Assembly: GCA_033439765.1 (NCBI GenBank)
Contig: JAULSN010000004.1
Location: forward strand, 4,784,001 to 4,848,000
Reading direction: 5' to 3'
DNA from: Lasiosphaeria ovina
Lineage: Eukaryota > Ascomycota > Sordariomycetes > Sordariales > Lasiosphaeriaceae
DNA: 64,000 bases
Shown piece after piece: positions 11,704-23,796 of the stretch. The notes beneath the pieces are model-generated. The model was not told the origin of the DNA and searched no databases. It saw nothing but the letters and a program-made list of their open reading frames with translations. Each line of letters begins with the position of its first letter. Position 1 is the first letter of the stretch. The translations under genes and the position numbers were made by a program.

Positions 11704-12283
11704 CTCCTTGTACTAATGAGTCTATCTTGGCCCAGTCGGAACAATCCAGTGTGCTGTGGCGACAGTAGAAAAGGCCGTGCCTAGGTGACAAATTATTGGG
11801 GAGAAACCGATGCTGTGAGACTGTGTCGAGGCTCCTACGGACAAGCGCACGTACCAGGCTTATTAGGCGGTTTCCATCCTATATGGTCGCAGGACAATAA
11901 CATGCAGTTCGTTGTTGTGTCTTGGGTCAGAAGACAAAAAAAGAAAGCTACCTACCTATTTTATGTGCCCTTCGCATCTTAAAGGGAATAGAAACTTCTC
12001 TGGCGTACATATCCAGTGCGATTGAACGATGTCGACGTGAAAGGGTTGACGACGGTCCGCCGCAAGTGGTCCGCCGCATGTGGTCCGCCATTTCCACCAG
12101 GCAGCCAGCGGCGCCTGGACGCCTGCCGGGAAAATCGCGCACGCACGCCAGCTGCGGGGTCTCAACTTTGAGATTTGCTCGCAACGCACAACCCGGCAGA
12201 ATGGACATTAGAGCTGGCTAATCCAGACCTCTCCAGACCATTCCGCCCCGGCCGCGATCGGCGCCGCAGCCACCGCATCTTCG
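11704..12283. other. Intergenic upstream of tandem-kinase gene
   Basis: No gene was recognised. At about 12053-12090 the 14-bp unit GTGGTCCGCCGCA(A/T) is repeated almost three times in tandem, about 200 bp before the start codon of the next gene; it could be regulatory or part of the leader. Confidence 0.45.
12053..12090 (+). repeat. Short tandem repeat, GGTCCGCCGCA unit
   Basis: Three successive imperfect copies of GTGGTCCGCCGCA are visible, the first lacking its first bases and the last ending in CCATT. It lies in the promoter-proximal region of the tandem-kinase gene. Confidence 0.7.
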
Positions 12284-15200
12284 ATGATGGCATCCCGACC
12301 GGGCCTGGCGAGAGCCACACTTGACTCCGTCTGGATTCAAATACAGAATAACCGCGTCAGCACCACAGATGACCGTATTAGCTTTGTTCCGCCCGCGAGC
12401 CTCTCGACTATCTTTACGCCGAGCGCGATCGCCGCTTGTGTCGCCGAACTATCGTGCGCCGCAGAAGACCGTCTCGGCCTCGCCAACGCCATCCGTCGGG
12501 GAGGCATCCCAACCTTTGCCGTGCTCGTATGGATTTCGAAGCCTGACCTGGTCGTCCTGTTCCGGAGGAAGCAATGTCTTGATAGGCTGCCTCTCGACGA
12601 CAAGACGGCAGAGGATGCTGCGGGCGAATACGCGCCAACGTTCCTGGAGAGGCAATGGGAGTTCCTGCCGTACCACTTCCAACCAGGCCAAGACGTTGAG
12701 ATTAAGCCCAAAGTTATACTACCTTTTATTCGAGATCTGGGCCCCCTAACACCGGGGTCCTTTGGGAATATTCAGTTATTAGAGATCCACCCGTCGTTGC
12801 AGGACTTTGTTCAGCGAGCTGTGAGTCTCCCTCTGTCATCCGTCGCCTTGCTTTCCCTTCCGCTTGGTCTCGCGTCTACCCACCCGAGGTACAGCGGTAA
12901 AGGCCTACGGCTGATCTTCATGTGTAGGGCGAGCAGGTAATCGTCGTCCGAAAAACTCTCCGCCCAGACGCCTATATCTCACCTGAATCCCAACTAACCG
13001 CCTTCATCAACGAAAAGCGCTGCCTTCGCTTGATCAACCACCCACCTCATCCCAACATCGTCCCACTCCTAACCGCCTATACCCACAGCAATAACTACTA
13101 TCTACTTTTCCCGCGCCTGGATATGGATCTACGGTCCTTCCTGTCGCGCCCCGAGCCGTTTGGCGAGTTCAGTCAGCGCTTTACCTTCTTCTCGGCGTTA
13201 CACGGTCTTGCTGCGGCCCTCGAGCGCGCCCACGTCATTCGCGTGAGCGATGACGGCCAAGACTTCGATGGGTTTGGCTACCACCACGATTTGCGGCCCG
13301 CCAACGTGCTGGTCAGCCGTGAGACGTTCCTGCTTGCCGACTTTGGCATGGGCAAAGCGCGCGAGGGCCAGGATCTATCAACCACGCGCTTCAAGGCGTG
13401 GACCAGCGACTACATCGCACCTGAAAGCATGGATGAGAACTCTAATCCACTGGATATCGGGCGGCCTGCAGATGTCTGGGCTTTCGGATGTCTTGTGTGC
13501 GAGGTTATGGTCTATGCGTATCTGGGTGTAGAACGGCTTAGTGCGTTTCGAGTGGAGAGGAATGTGCTTAGGTCGCCGTTAAGCTTCCAAACAGACCCAA
13601 TGTTTTATGACGGAGGTGGAAATCTCAAGATGGTGGTGAAAGAGTGGGTTGATCTTATCGCGACCACGGAGCGACGGCCATCTCTGGGAGAGGCGCTTCG
13701 CGATCTCGTGCGTTCGATACTTACACCGCTCGACACACGGCCCAAGATCGCCCGTGTTCGACTTAGCCTCGCTCATTTGAGCCTCAAAGCTCACTTCTTT
13801 GCCGTCCTTGAATCGTTTGACAAAGTTATAGATTTAGATGGTGGCGTGCTCCGTCCGGGGTCATCCATGAAACTGTGGTTCGAGCGCGAGCGTCTGCACG
13901 CCTTTGGCAGTGTTCTCTGCCTCCTTTCTTCCGCAGCCGATGAGGCCTCCACCAACTTCGCGGGTTGTTTCGGAAGCGAATGCGTCAATACCCTGCTAGA
14001 ACTTTTTCGCATGTTTCCTCAGGAGCCAAAGTCGAGGGTTGAGAGCGAGACGCCGCAATCTCAGCCGCCGGACGGGCTGCAGCAGCTGCAAAGATCACAA
14101 AGCTGCGAGACCTTGACCGTTGCTGCCACTGATGCGCCCAACGAACGGATCCAACTCGACGCCGATGCCCGCCTGCTCACCCAAAAGCTCTGGGACCTAT
14201 TGCCGGAAGTCGCTTCTCGAAGGGCCGAACGGGCTTGGATTAAATTGATGCTCGATAAAACCGATAGTGTCGGCGATCTGGACCGCATTGAAAGCACACT
14301 TGCGAGCCAGCGGCCAATCTCATATCAACAAGGCGCTGCTCTGGCGATGATGAAGAAGATCCGCCTCGAGATACAGAACACTACCAGTAGCAGGGAAGAG
14401 CCAACCAATGTCGAAATACCCGACGATAGGATTCCGATCCCGGATGCCAAACCCACATACCGACATGAGATGGGCATCGATAAGGACGAAAAGCCCGTTC
14501 TTATCGAAAGCATATTCTACGACGAGAGTTGGGAAAATATCCCGCCTAAGGAGCGAACGCTAGTTATGTCGTACAAGGCGATGGGGCTTAACCCCAGGCC
14601 TCAACTGCCTGGTCTCTGCCTGCTAGAGTGCCTTGGATTCTTCGAGACGGGGCGCGATAGTGGTCGGAAGGGCTTCTCGTTTGTGTATCAGGTCCCTGGA
14701 TCGACAACATCGCTAGATGCCACAGCGGCCCCAGGCACGAGCCAGTGCGGCCTCATGACTCTCAACCGGCTACTGGTAGCCTCAGCAAAGCAGCCCAGAG
14801 AGAACCAGCATACCAGCCAGCCCTCCCTAGAGGACAAATTCCAACTCGCCAGCGCCCTTGCCACCTTCCTCGCCTCGTTCCACAGCACGGGCTGGTTGCA
14901 CGAGAACCTGCACTCCAACAACATCGTTTTTTTCGGCACGCCGCCAGGCCTAGACGAGAAAGGCATTTCGGCCCCGACAAGCTCCCTCCTGCGCGCCCCG
15001 TTCGTAGTGGGCCTCAACAGAAGCCGGCCGGGCGGCGACGCTTGGCACACGCAGGGTTTGACCGGGCACGACCGCGCCTTCGGCGACTACCGCCACCCGG
15101 CCTATGAAGCCACGGGCCACTTCCGCGCAACTTATGACTACTACACCCTCGGCACCGTGCTACTTGAGATTGGGCTCTGGTCGCGGCTGACTTCTATCGC

Positions 15201-15450
15201 GGGACGCGACGAAAACCGCAGGCTCACGCCAAAGCAACTACAGGAACAGCTCCTGGCGCGCTACGTCCCACGTCTGGGGCCTCGGATGGGCAAGACGTAT
15301 CGGGATGTGGTGGAGGTGCTACTTTCCGATCGGCTTGATCCTGAGCCGGACCAGGAGATGCCCAATGCAGCGCGTGAGGGCCAGGCATATTCAGCGTTCT
15401 TGGAGCTGGTTGTTGAACCGCTTGAGCGTTTGGCGAGTGGAATGGTATAG
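12284..15450 (+). CDS. Tandem kinase-pseudokinase protein
   Basis: Two exons (12284-12820, 12928-15450; 107-nt intron, GTGAGT/TGTAG) encode 1,019 residues. The first kinase domain has a degenerate glycine loop (GSFGNI), a Lys in VVRKTL (about 188), catalytic loop HHDLRPANVLV (Asp about 300), DFG (about 317) and an APES activation-segment end, so catalysis is possible. A helical, low-complexity linker follows (about 440-690). The C-terminal third matches the kinase-like module often found behind HeLo domains in fungal prion/allorecognition proteins: FHSTGWLHENLHSNNIVFF, then DYRHPAYEATG and LEIGLW. There the catalytic Asp is Asn (HEN) and no DFG is evident, so it should be a pseudokinase. The residues before the first kinase are not recognised as HeLo. 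The gene converges on the kinase-TPR gene to its right with only 78 bp between stop codons. Confidence 0.85.
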
Positions 15451-15528
15451 CGCTTGGCTTGGAGCATGAAAATTTCCATTAAAGATGCCTGATGTTTTCT
15501 GATCTGCCTAGTTAATACCTGGACAATT

Positions 15529-18500
15529 TTATGGAGAGGCTGGCTGATGGGCTATTGACTGCTCCAGGTCATGGCCTCCCTCGCCACTGTCACCATCGTC
15601 TAGAGTAGAAGGATCAAACTCCAGTTCGGACTTCCCTGTATCCACTAAAAATTTGACGACCGCCGCTTCAAGTCTTTGGACTACAGAATCAATCATGTAC
15701 TCGCCTGCTCGTTCGATAACAAGTCGTGCCGCAGCGAGGGCTTGCTCCGCCTCAACCAGCCACGCATTGCGGCCGCACACCGTGGCCAAGACAGTGAAAT
15801 GGTGAACCACGGCTACGGGGGCGTCTTGCCACGGCCGTTGCAGTGTCGTTAGAGCAAGAAGCAGGTACTGGCGCATCGCAGAGCGCTGCCCTAACTCCGC
15901 ATAGCAGACAGTTGTGAGAACCATGTCCTTCAGGTGAGACGACGCAACTTCAGTGCCACTTTCGCCGTCCTCCCGTCGGATGAGGTCGAGGAGTCGGTTC
16001 CAGAATCCCACCGCTTCCTCGTGTGCCCGCGAAAGTGTCAGACAGCGTCCAATTTCCGAGAGCAGCGTGATTCTGGTTTTGCTGCGAGTGTCGGCGAAGC
16101 CGTCCCGGATCTCGAGACTCTGTTTCCAAAGACTGGCCGCCTCCGCCCATTGCCAGCGGCACATCAGGGTAAGAGCCAAACCATCTAAAGTTGCGAGGGT
16201 TAGGTAATGTTTATCTCCCAAAGTCTTGCGACGAAAATCTAGGACTTGTCTCTGTAGGCACTCGGCTTCCGTCCATCTTTGCTGTTTGCGATATGTGGTG
16301 GCGAGGTTGTCTCTAACCCCTGCAACGTCTTCGTTTTCTGCACCCAGAAGCTTCTCCGCCTCTTTGCAGAGGTGCTCCATGATTGTTCTAGCTTCTTCAG
16401 ACATGTTGTGGTCGTTCAATATCGCAGCGTACCTGCCGACAGCCCTGATGGCCGGTAAAGCGTTTTCAATGTTGTCGGCAATGAGACTCTGAATCCTTGC
16501 GTAGCATCTCTTTGCATCGCTGAGTCTGTCAAGTCTGTAGTACTGTAATGCAATGATGGCGAGTTGCGCGATCAAGACTCCATCATCAGCCTTGTAGCAT
16601 TTCTCAATGGTGCCCAAAAGCCTCTCATGCATCCAAACCGCCGTTTCCAACCGCCCTTCGGCGTCAAGGGCATCCACCACGACTCTGGATGCCGATATTC
16701 TGGTTGGATGATATGGCCCCAGAGATAACACGGCATCTTTCTCCGTCGTGAGGGAGAGCTCCAGCGCTTGGCTGCTATCCCCCTTCTCAAGAAGAAGATT
16801 AGCAAGCATTGCCTGGTCATACCAATAACTTGGGCTGTCCTTGTGTTCTCCCCACTGCCTTATAACGTCCCTCAGTATAGCCTCGGCTTCCTCAAATCGA
16901 GACATCCGCCTGTATATGAAGCTTAGTTGTGACTTCAACGACAGACGGTCACGGAGCCCAATATCCGAGCCTGCGTTATTGATATTCTCAACCGTAGTCG
17001 CCAGTGCTTCTTGGAAGGAATGAGTATAGCATAAGAGGCCGACCAGAAGCATTTTGGCGCGAATTGTAGTGTAGTGTGTGGGTCCAAACACTCTCTCCCG
17101 ATTATGTACCATCGCTCTGTGCTTCGAGGTCGCCTGTGCAAGCATACCCTGCCTTCTATAGCGGTCGAGGAGACTTTCCCGGTAGCCCCTCTTGAACAGA
17201 TCTACCACAAATCCGGCGACTTTTGTACCGGTGTCGACACGTATCTGATCTAGGGTGTTTTGAAGGCTGTGTAACTCTCTGCCGCTCTTTTGGAGCCAGA
17301 AATCACGCTCCTTATTGTCGAGAGCAACGCCAAATCCCATCGAATGGCAGACGGCAAGCTGAAGGGCAGCATTGTTTTGGCAGACACTGCAGCCTTCACC
17401 TTCGGCCATAGTGCGCAAGGCATGGGCAATGTGTTCGGAGATTCGAAAGTCAAGCATTTCCAGGTAGAAGAAGGTATTCGAGGTCTTTGCTTTTGATGTC
17501 AGCTCCATGGTAATCTCGACTGACTGAAATCGAACAACCAACCAGAAAAGTGCCATGCCATTGAGGCGGGGCCACCCGACGGAGAGGTTCCGAAACATTC
17601 GTAGAGCTAGTTCTCGCTGTGAGAAACCACCTTGGATGTGAAGATAATTCGATCTGTTTCTTGATCGAATACTGTGTGATTTTATCTCACCTCATGCCTG
17701 CCTCGTCCTCCTGACCTGAAACCGCCAAGATTGGTATTAGATCGTCGAGAGTTTGAGCTCGTTGCTCGGGATCAGAGCACAGCGTTAGGTTGAATAGACG
17801 TCGAAGTCGGCTGCCATACTCGTCGTCGATGCCAATGGCATTGCTTACAAGTCCCAGCGCGCAAGATAACATCGAATTATCGGCCCGCTTCTTCAAGGAT
17901 TGTACTTTCGCCGTAACGGCCGCATCCTTGGAGAGAAAAGCCTCGTCCAGGGTCACCAAGGGCACACCGAGCACAACCAATTTCTCGTGCCTAAACAGGA
18001 TCCAGAGGCAGAGCAGACCAAAACTGTAAATGTCCATTGCCTTGGCGTCCGCGATGGAAAAGTGTCGGGAATGCCACTCCGGAGCCTCCCACGGCTGTGT
18101 CCTCGCGACTTTTAAGTCGCTGTTTTGGGCAGCTTGGAAGCACGAGAATCCGAAGTCAGTGACTTTGACTTGTATGTTGTCTGTGTCCTTGACGTCTTCA
18201 ACCAAGATGTTTGTTGGCTTGAGATCTCCATGGATGACTCCTGGTAGTAGACTGTCAGAACGTCCACTCTGCGCAGGCATAATTATTGCCAACCGAGGCC
18301 GATAGGCTCGCTCAGAGGAGAGGGGGACAGTACCACAGTGATGCATTACTTGAATACCACTTGCAATTTCTTTGCAGATTGCAACAAGCGACTCCACGTG
18401 GAGCGGGGTGCGGGTTGATAGAAATGTGTAAAGATCCCCCAGGTCGGCCTTAGTGGAGACGAGAACGGGCCAGACTTCGTCCGACACAGGCGACATCTCG

Positions 18501-18898
18501 AAGCCGGCTCCGACAAAAGTCACAATATTTGGATGCCGACGGATGGTCCGATGGCTCAAGACGGTCATTTCGGCAATCGCAGCATCGTATTGCATCTGCC
18601 TGAACTCCCCTTCGGACACGTCGTTCCTCGTCGTGTGCGGTTTGAAACGTTTAAAAGCAAACGTGAACTCGGCATTGAGGGTAGACTGGTTAATGTGCGC
18701 TGTTGACCCTTCGCGGCCGACTGATTCGAGGGCCGGATCCCAGGCAAGCGGCAGGAGAGGGACTCCAAGGACTTGCGCAACCTGGAGAAAGCGGATGAGG
18801 TTCTGGTGGCAGTCTGCCTCATCTGCTGCTTCACGATCCGATGAAGAAGCCGGGACCGAAGTCTCGGAGAAATGACCAGATGAGTGGAAGAGATCCAT
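15529..18898 (-). CDS. Second kinase-TPR protein, paralogue of the gene at 7520-10389
   Basis: Exon 1 (18898 to about 17689) encodes a kinase with AFKRF (Lys about 83), HGDLKPTN (Asp about 225), DFGFS (about 248) and QPWEAPEWHSRHFS, closely parallel to the other kinase-TPR gene (LGVPLLPLAW, DIYSFGLLCLWILF). Exon 2 (from about 17640 to 15529) encodes about 690 residues of degenerate TPR helices (e.g. NLATTYRKQQRWTEAECLQRQVLDFRRKTLG). The junction is uncertain. GTGAGA to AAACAG keeps the frame but makes only a 37-nt intron; a GTCAGG donor with a CCAAG acceptor also keeps frame and makes about 80 nt. Both predict the segment GGFSQRELALRMF after the join. Two separate genes are possible but less likely, given the same architecture in the paralogue. 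Expected length is about 1,090 residues. Confidence 0.8.
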
Positions 18899-19283
18899 GG
18901 TATATCATCTACGTACTGGTTGCCTTCGGCACCCGTTGTGCTGGCTGCTGTGCTGTCAAGAGTTGGGCCTACGGCCGTCACCGAGATAACCCCCACCCTA
19001 GTATTGACGCACGGGCCAGGACTGCCACCACGTGCGCAATGAGGCAACGAGACCGCGTCTCATTCTTGCGCACCTTTGACATCACATCCACATGATGTTA
19101 GGCTGAAATTTTTAGGCATCCACTCGGTCACAATTCGCGCAGCGCAGGATGCCCGAAGCTCAGCCACATCCGCGGCCTCAACCGGCTGATCGACGCAACT
19201 ATTAATGCAGTTCTGGCTTCTTCTTGTCTTGCTACAAAACTTGGAGAGATGTGGTATAACGTTATGCTGTGAATGCTATCAGC
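18899..19283. promoter_or_regulatory. Divergent intergenic region between kinase-TPR and CorA-like genes
   Basis: The two genes start in opposite directions from this 385-bp interval, so it must carry both promoters if both are expressed. No obvious TATA box or repeated operator-like motif was seen. Confidence 0.5.
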
Positions 19284-21298
19284 ATGTCTGACGACCCGCA
19301 CGTGTACCCGCTTGATTTGCCCCGGGGCCAGATCGACCCAGATGATTTGCACTGGTACTCGGAGGAGCTCAATCATCGGGCCCCGCAGCTATTCGCCGAG
19401 AACGAGACGATTTGTCAAGTTGACTTGCATCAGCACTCACCATCACGGCCAAAGGCGACTCCTACTCCTGGAGATCCAAAGGAGCCGGCAACTGCAAGTC
19501 AAGAATTGAGTGGCGGGCCTTGTCAGAAGCCTCGCCCTGGATCGGACGAGGAGGTGAAGTTGTCTAAACAGACATCTCTATCCACAGCCGAGAGCTTAAG
19601 GTCGACTTTGGAGGTAAATAATGATTTTCCACTGACATCGAGGTGTCATGGCCAACAACTAGAGTCTAGGCAGAGCAGCTCCCAGGGAGCACAAGGCTTT
19701 TGTAGGTGCTCTGCCACCAACTTCTCCTTCTGTCGGCCCACTGACACGAGCAAAACTATAGCACTATATATAGGGCCAACTCATGGAGCCGCATGAAGAT
19801 TACCGCCGATATGTTCCGAGCATTATGCACAAGTCTAAAGACGTTTCCACGAATGCTCGATTTACTCCGTGGCATGCAGTACAAATCCGCCCCCAGCGAC
19901 GAGCACTTTATGAGCTGCTATAATCGCATCCACGGGCTTGCGGGAGATCCATCTGGTGGAGACACACAACCAACGCCGAAAACAGAACTCTCATTTCGTA
20001 GGTGTCGCAACGCTCGAGATTTACCCGTGAAGAGCTCCTGACTGACGACAACCAGAGGTGTGCTACAACTTACGCCATTTTGAGAGGCATGGCCGAGACC
20101 TCAAGGATCCGTGGTCATGCCGCCAGACCGTCATTTATCAGAGACACGAAGTATCCGCCGCAAAATCGTCCTGGATAGTTGTCCAGCCATCCGCGAGGTG
20201 GCAAGCTTCCCTTGATGATGTTGCGACAGGCAACGCCACCCACCCTCTCTTCCTGCACATTCGGAGCCTATCCTCAGCGATAGCAAACAACTGGGAGTAT
20301 CTGGAGTACCTGAGCAGCCTTGTCCTATCTTATGTGAGCAGACTGCGCCGAAACACACCTCAGTCTTCCTTTCTGGCGAAGTCGAAATTTGCTGCTGACA
20401 ATAAGGTTGGCAATCTATATCAGGATCAAGATGCAGCCTTTCCCAAGGCGCCTGACAAGTTTGATTTCGATTTCACCCTGCACCAGAAGGTTCAGTCAGT
20501 TCGCAAAAGGTTAATCCACGTCAAGACTATCTTACAAGGGACTCTGCGCACCGTCCTCTCTATCTCTTCACTCGCTAGAGCAATTCGGAACCTCGGCTGC
20601 GTTTCAGGTGTTGAAGATGATGCCTTCAATCGAGAGATGGAGCATATCATGAGAGATCTTGAAGCATACAAGTCGACATCTGACGAACTACTCAGTCTCT
20701 CGGCTGATATCAGATCTACGGTGAGGCTACCAGACTCAGCTTAGTACGCTGAGCTATTTACTACCTTCCTAGCTAACCACCTAGAAACTTTTCAAGATAA
20801 GTTCAGTACTCAACTTCCGCAACCAAGACCTAGCGAACGGTAACAGCGTGCAGATCCATCGCATTGCCGAGGACAATGCGCGGGAGACGCAGATCATGAA
20901 CGACATCGCGAAGCAGACGTACAAGGACTCTCGAGCCGTGCGCATCGCCACGGTCATTGCTCTCATATACCTACCCGCCAATCTCGTTACTGTACGTCCG
21001 CCCATGACTGCTGCGCCATGTTGACTGCGTCCGCCCAATACTGATTTGCGCTTACTTGTGCACCTGTTGGCAGGGTCTTTTTAGCACTGTCTTCGTCTCC
21101 ATGAGGGCTCCGAGTGGCAGTACGGATGGATCAACCGGGAAGTTGGGATCCGACGCGGTAAGCGACATGCAACTGGTGGTTTACGACGAAATATGGGTCG
21201 CCTTCGTTGCCATCTGCGTCTTGATTCTTAGCACTGGCGGTTGGTATTGGCTTTGGGATCGTCGGTCGCAAGCTGGTACTAAGGCATCGAGATGCTGA
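19284..21298 (+). CDS. CorA-like two-TM membrane protein
   Basis: Five exons (19284-19613, 19751-19997, 20056-20720, 20785-20991, 21074-21298) keep one frame and give 557 residues. The soluble N-terminal part matches a large fungal family annotated as CorA-like transporters: LFAENETICQVDL, NSWSRMKITADMFRAL, FQVCYNLR, SCRQTVIYQRHEV followed by SSWIVVQPS. The last exons hold a helical stalk and two predicted TM segments (VRIATVIALIYLPANLVTGLF and IWVAFVAICVLILSTGGWYWL). The pore GMN motif of true CorA Mg2+ channels is absent; YLPANLV stands at that place, as usual in this fungal branch. Ion transport is therefore unproven. The first intron uses a GAG acceptor and is the least certain. It is divergent from the kinase-TPR gene and may be part of the same accessory cluster. 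Confidence 0.8.
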
Positions 21299-22540
21299 GG
21301 TTCGTCAAATACGAGTACCTGCCTATATACTCAATCCCTTCGCAATTTCCTACGCCCCAAGAGTAGAGATGGATAGAAGGAGTATAGCAACAAGCCTCTA
21401 GATAATATTTTGACTTCCAGTTGCCAATAGGCCGCCCAACCTTAGGGCTCGGCCGTGGTCCCTTGTTGTTGAGCACCCTCATCGACACAGCCCCTGATTC
21501 CGGTTGTGCTGCGGGAACAGCTGTTGATGACTCCCCCCGAGTTGCCAGATGTCGAGAGAAGTATTAGAGCGAGCCGAGGTTTTCAATTGAGCATTCTCTC
21601 TAGCATCTGGAAGTGAAGTCTGGTACCGAGCTTCCTCGCCTCTCCCACCCTGAATACCCAGCGCCGCCGGAGCCGCCATGGACAACCACGTCTTCCACTC
21701 CAAATTAGGCATCGAACGGCAAAGACAGATGTTTGCCTCTGACTGGTCACCAAACCCTTGCTCGTAAACCTGCGAGCTGTCTACAATTATTAAAGCCCAG
21801 AAATCGCCCTCGGCCCCATCGGCCCTAACAAGCGGCCGCAGTATAATTGAGTACCTTTCGTACACCAATAATTGCTCGTTTGGCCCCCCTTTGCAGTTTG
21901 TCCTTGGACATTGTAAAAGCGAGCGAATAGCTTCGGGATCTTAAACCTAAACTCCGAGCGTCAAGGTTGATAGATCTAGTCCTGCAAACGACTGCTCCCC
22001 GGCAGCTTTCGGGGCGGGTGTGGGTGAGGATTTCTCAGGAACGCCCGAGCCAGGCCTTTGGAGTGATTCTGGCCGGCAAGTCGAATACTCTGCAGTTTAG
22101 GCATCGACTTCAGCACGTGAGGAAGATTTCAAGTCTGAAGATATGTGTGCAGGTGAAAACCAACTCGCAGTGCAGGGCAGAAAATATAAGTATCCAAGTA
22201 TTTCCATATCGTCCAGATGGCCATGTCATAGCCTATCCCAGGTACAGTTGTTTTTTGAATAAAGAGAATAGTCGCTGCCTTGTTAAAACGAACAATGACT
22301 TCCTTGAATTACATAATCAAGCCCTGTTCAGTGCGGTGTATGTTGTTCACCAGGTGTGTGGTAATTAGGATGGTTGGCGTTACCTGAGAAAGTTTACCCT
22401 CACAACCCCCATGTCCCCAGCTGGACGTTTTCCAAATCGTAGAACACGCATACAAAGCGTAACCCAATGCCTCTCAGACTCTCTGCGTTGCCTTCATAGT
22501 TTCCACCGATGCTGTCAACTTTGACTGACCATGTCCTCAG
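21299..22540. other. Possible gene relics, no confident gene
   Basis: A minus-strand frame at 21868-21479 (e.g. AEGDFWALIIVDSSQVYEQGFGDQ) and a plus-strand frame at 21967-22368 (e.g. HNQALFSAVYVVHQVCGN) look more protein-like than random. They have no recognisable family, no clear start and no intron chain. They may be remnants of genes. Confidence 0.25.
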
Positions 22541-22654
22541 CTCTCGCCCTCGCCCCTCGCCCCTCTTGGACCTCGCCTTGCTTTCCCTTTCAACCCAACA
22601 TTTGCTCCCAAAGGTCTGTTGCCCCGCGTGACCTTTGTCTTTTTTTTTTCGGGG

Positions 22655-22906
22655 ACTCACGTGCCCGATGTCCTCGCAGGCTCGGGCATAAAATCCCCTT
22701 CCCTCACCCCGCCGACCTCTTCTTTTTTTTTTTTACAACCTCACTTCTCCAGACTTCGCAGCCGTAAGTCCCCCTTGTCATTCCCTCTTGGACCCACATG
22801 CCCAATGCCCTCGCGTATAAAATCCCCTCCCCTCACCTCCGTCTCCTTCTTCTTCCTTTCACAACCTGCAACGCCGGCACTTCTCCAGCTGTCGCAGTCG
22901 TAAGCA
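22655..22906 (+). promoter_or_regulatory. Duplicated TATA/leader segment
   Basis: Two imperfect copies about 135 bp apart carry the same order of parts: CACGTGCCCGATG or CACATGCCCAATG, then CATAAAATCCCC or TATAAAATCCCC, a pyrimidine-rich tract, ACAACCT, CACTTCTCCAG, and TCGCAGCCGTAAG or TCGCAGTCGTAAG, which resembles a splice donor. This looks like a promoter plus leader duplicated in tandem, probably serving the gene that starts at 23797, with a possible 5'-UTR intron. The role is inference. Confidence 0.5.
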
Positions 22907-23796
22907 CCCCCTCCCTCCGCCCCCTTCTCTAATTCCAATTACCCCCCAATCTCCTTGCGCGTTACTCAACCTCCTGATATTGGCGGCCTTGATTAGTAGA
23001 GGCTTTTTCGGGCTTTTGATTGCTAACTTCATTCCTATCTAGACATCCAGTACCTAGCCGCCGAGCGGGGGGGGTTTTTTTTTTTCACACATCGAGCGGC
23101 ATCGCGCCTCAGGACAAGTAAGTTCTCGTTCTATTTTTTTTCCCGTTCTCGGCCACACCGAGAACACCTCGCAACAGTTGCCTTCCTCCCAAGATCAACG
23201 CAAAACTGTGGCAGCCACAAGCAGCCTGGAATCTCCCCGTCGTAACCCGCCGGGCATGCGTGTATGTTGGCGACAACCACCTTACTCTGGGCTGGGGCAT
23301 CACCCTCGGCGTGGGGGGGCTGGGAGAGACCAGGCGGTTGTTTTCCACTAAATCTTCACCTGGTCCACCTGGGCCGGGTCGAGTTGTTTTTCTTGGGTCG
23401 CTATCCGAGGCGTCTGGTGGTTCCGAACACTCCGGTGGGAAAGGACTGCTGGCGGCCGGCTTTCGACACTTGCTTGGTCGTCGATCTGTTTGTGGATTGC
23501 GGCGTACCATGGTAGACCGAGGATAAAGTTTCAATGATGGGTAGTAATTAATGCCCTGAGGACGTGCTTCCAATGAAGGCCGGGCGCGACCTTTCTAAGG
23601 CGTGATGTCTGTCAATTATTTGCCGTACACAACGCATGCATTACTCAACGGCGAACGAGCTGAGGGGCACTGGAAGCACTGATTGGGGTCCCTACACTGT
23701 TACGATTGACCCCTGGGATCTGATCGAGACTTACCAGCTAGGTTTTCCTTGCTGACTTCTTTACTTTCTCTATCAGCTCATTCTCAATCTCTCAAG
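22907..23796. other. Probable 5' leader or intergenic region
   Basis: G, T and pyrimidine runs and short frames only. It may include an untranslated leader and intron of the downstream gene; nothing else was recognised. Confidence 0.4.
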
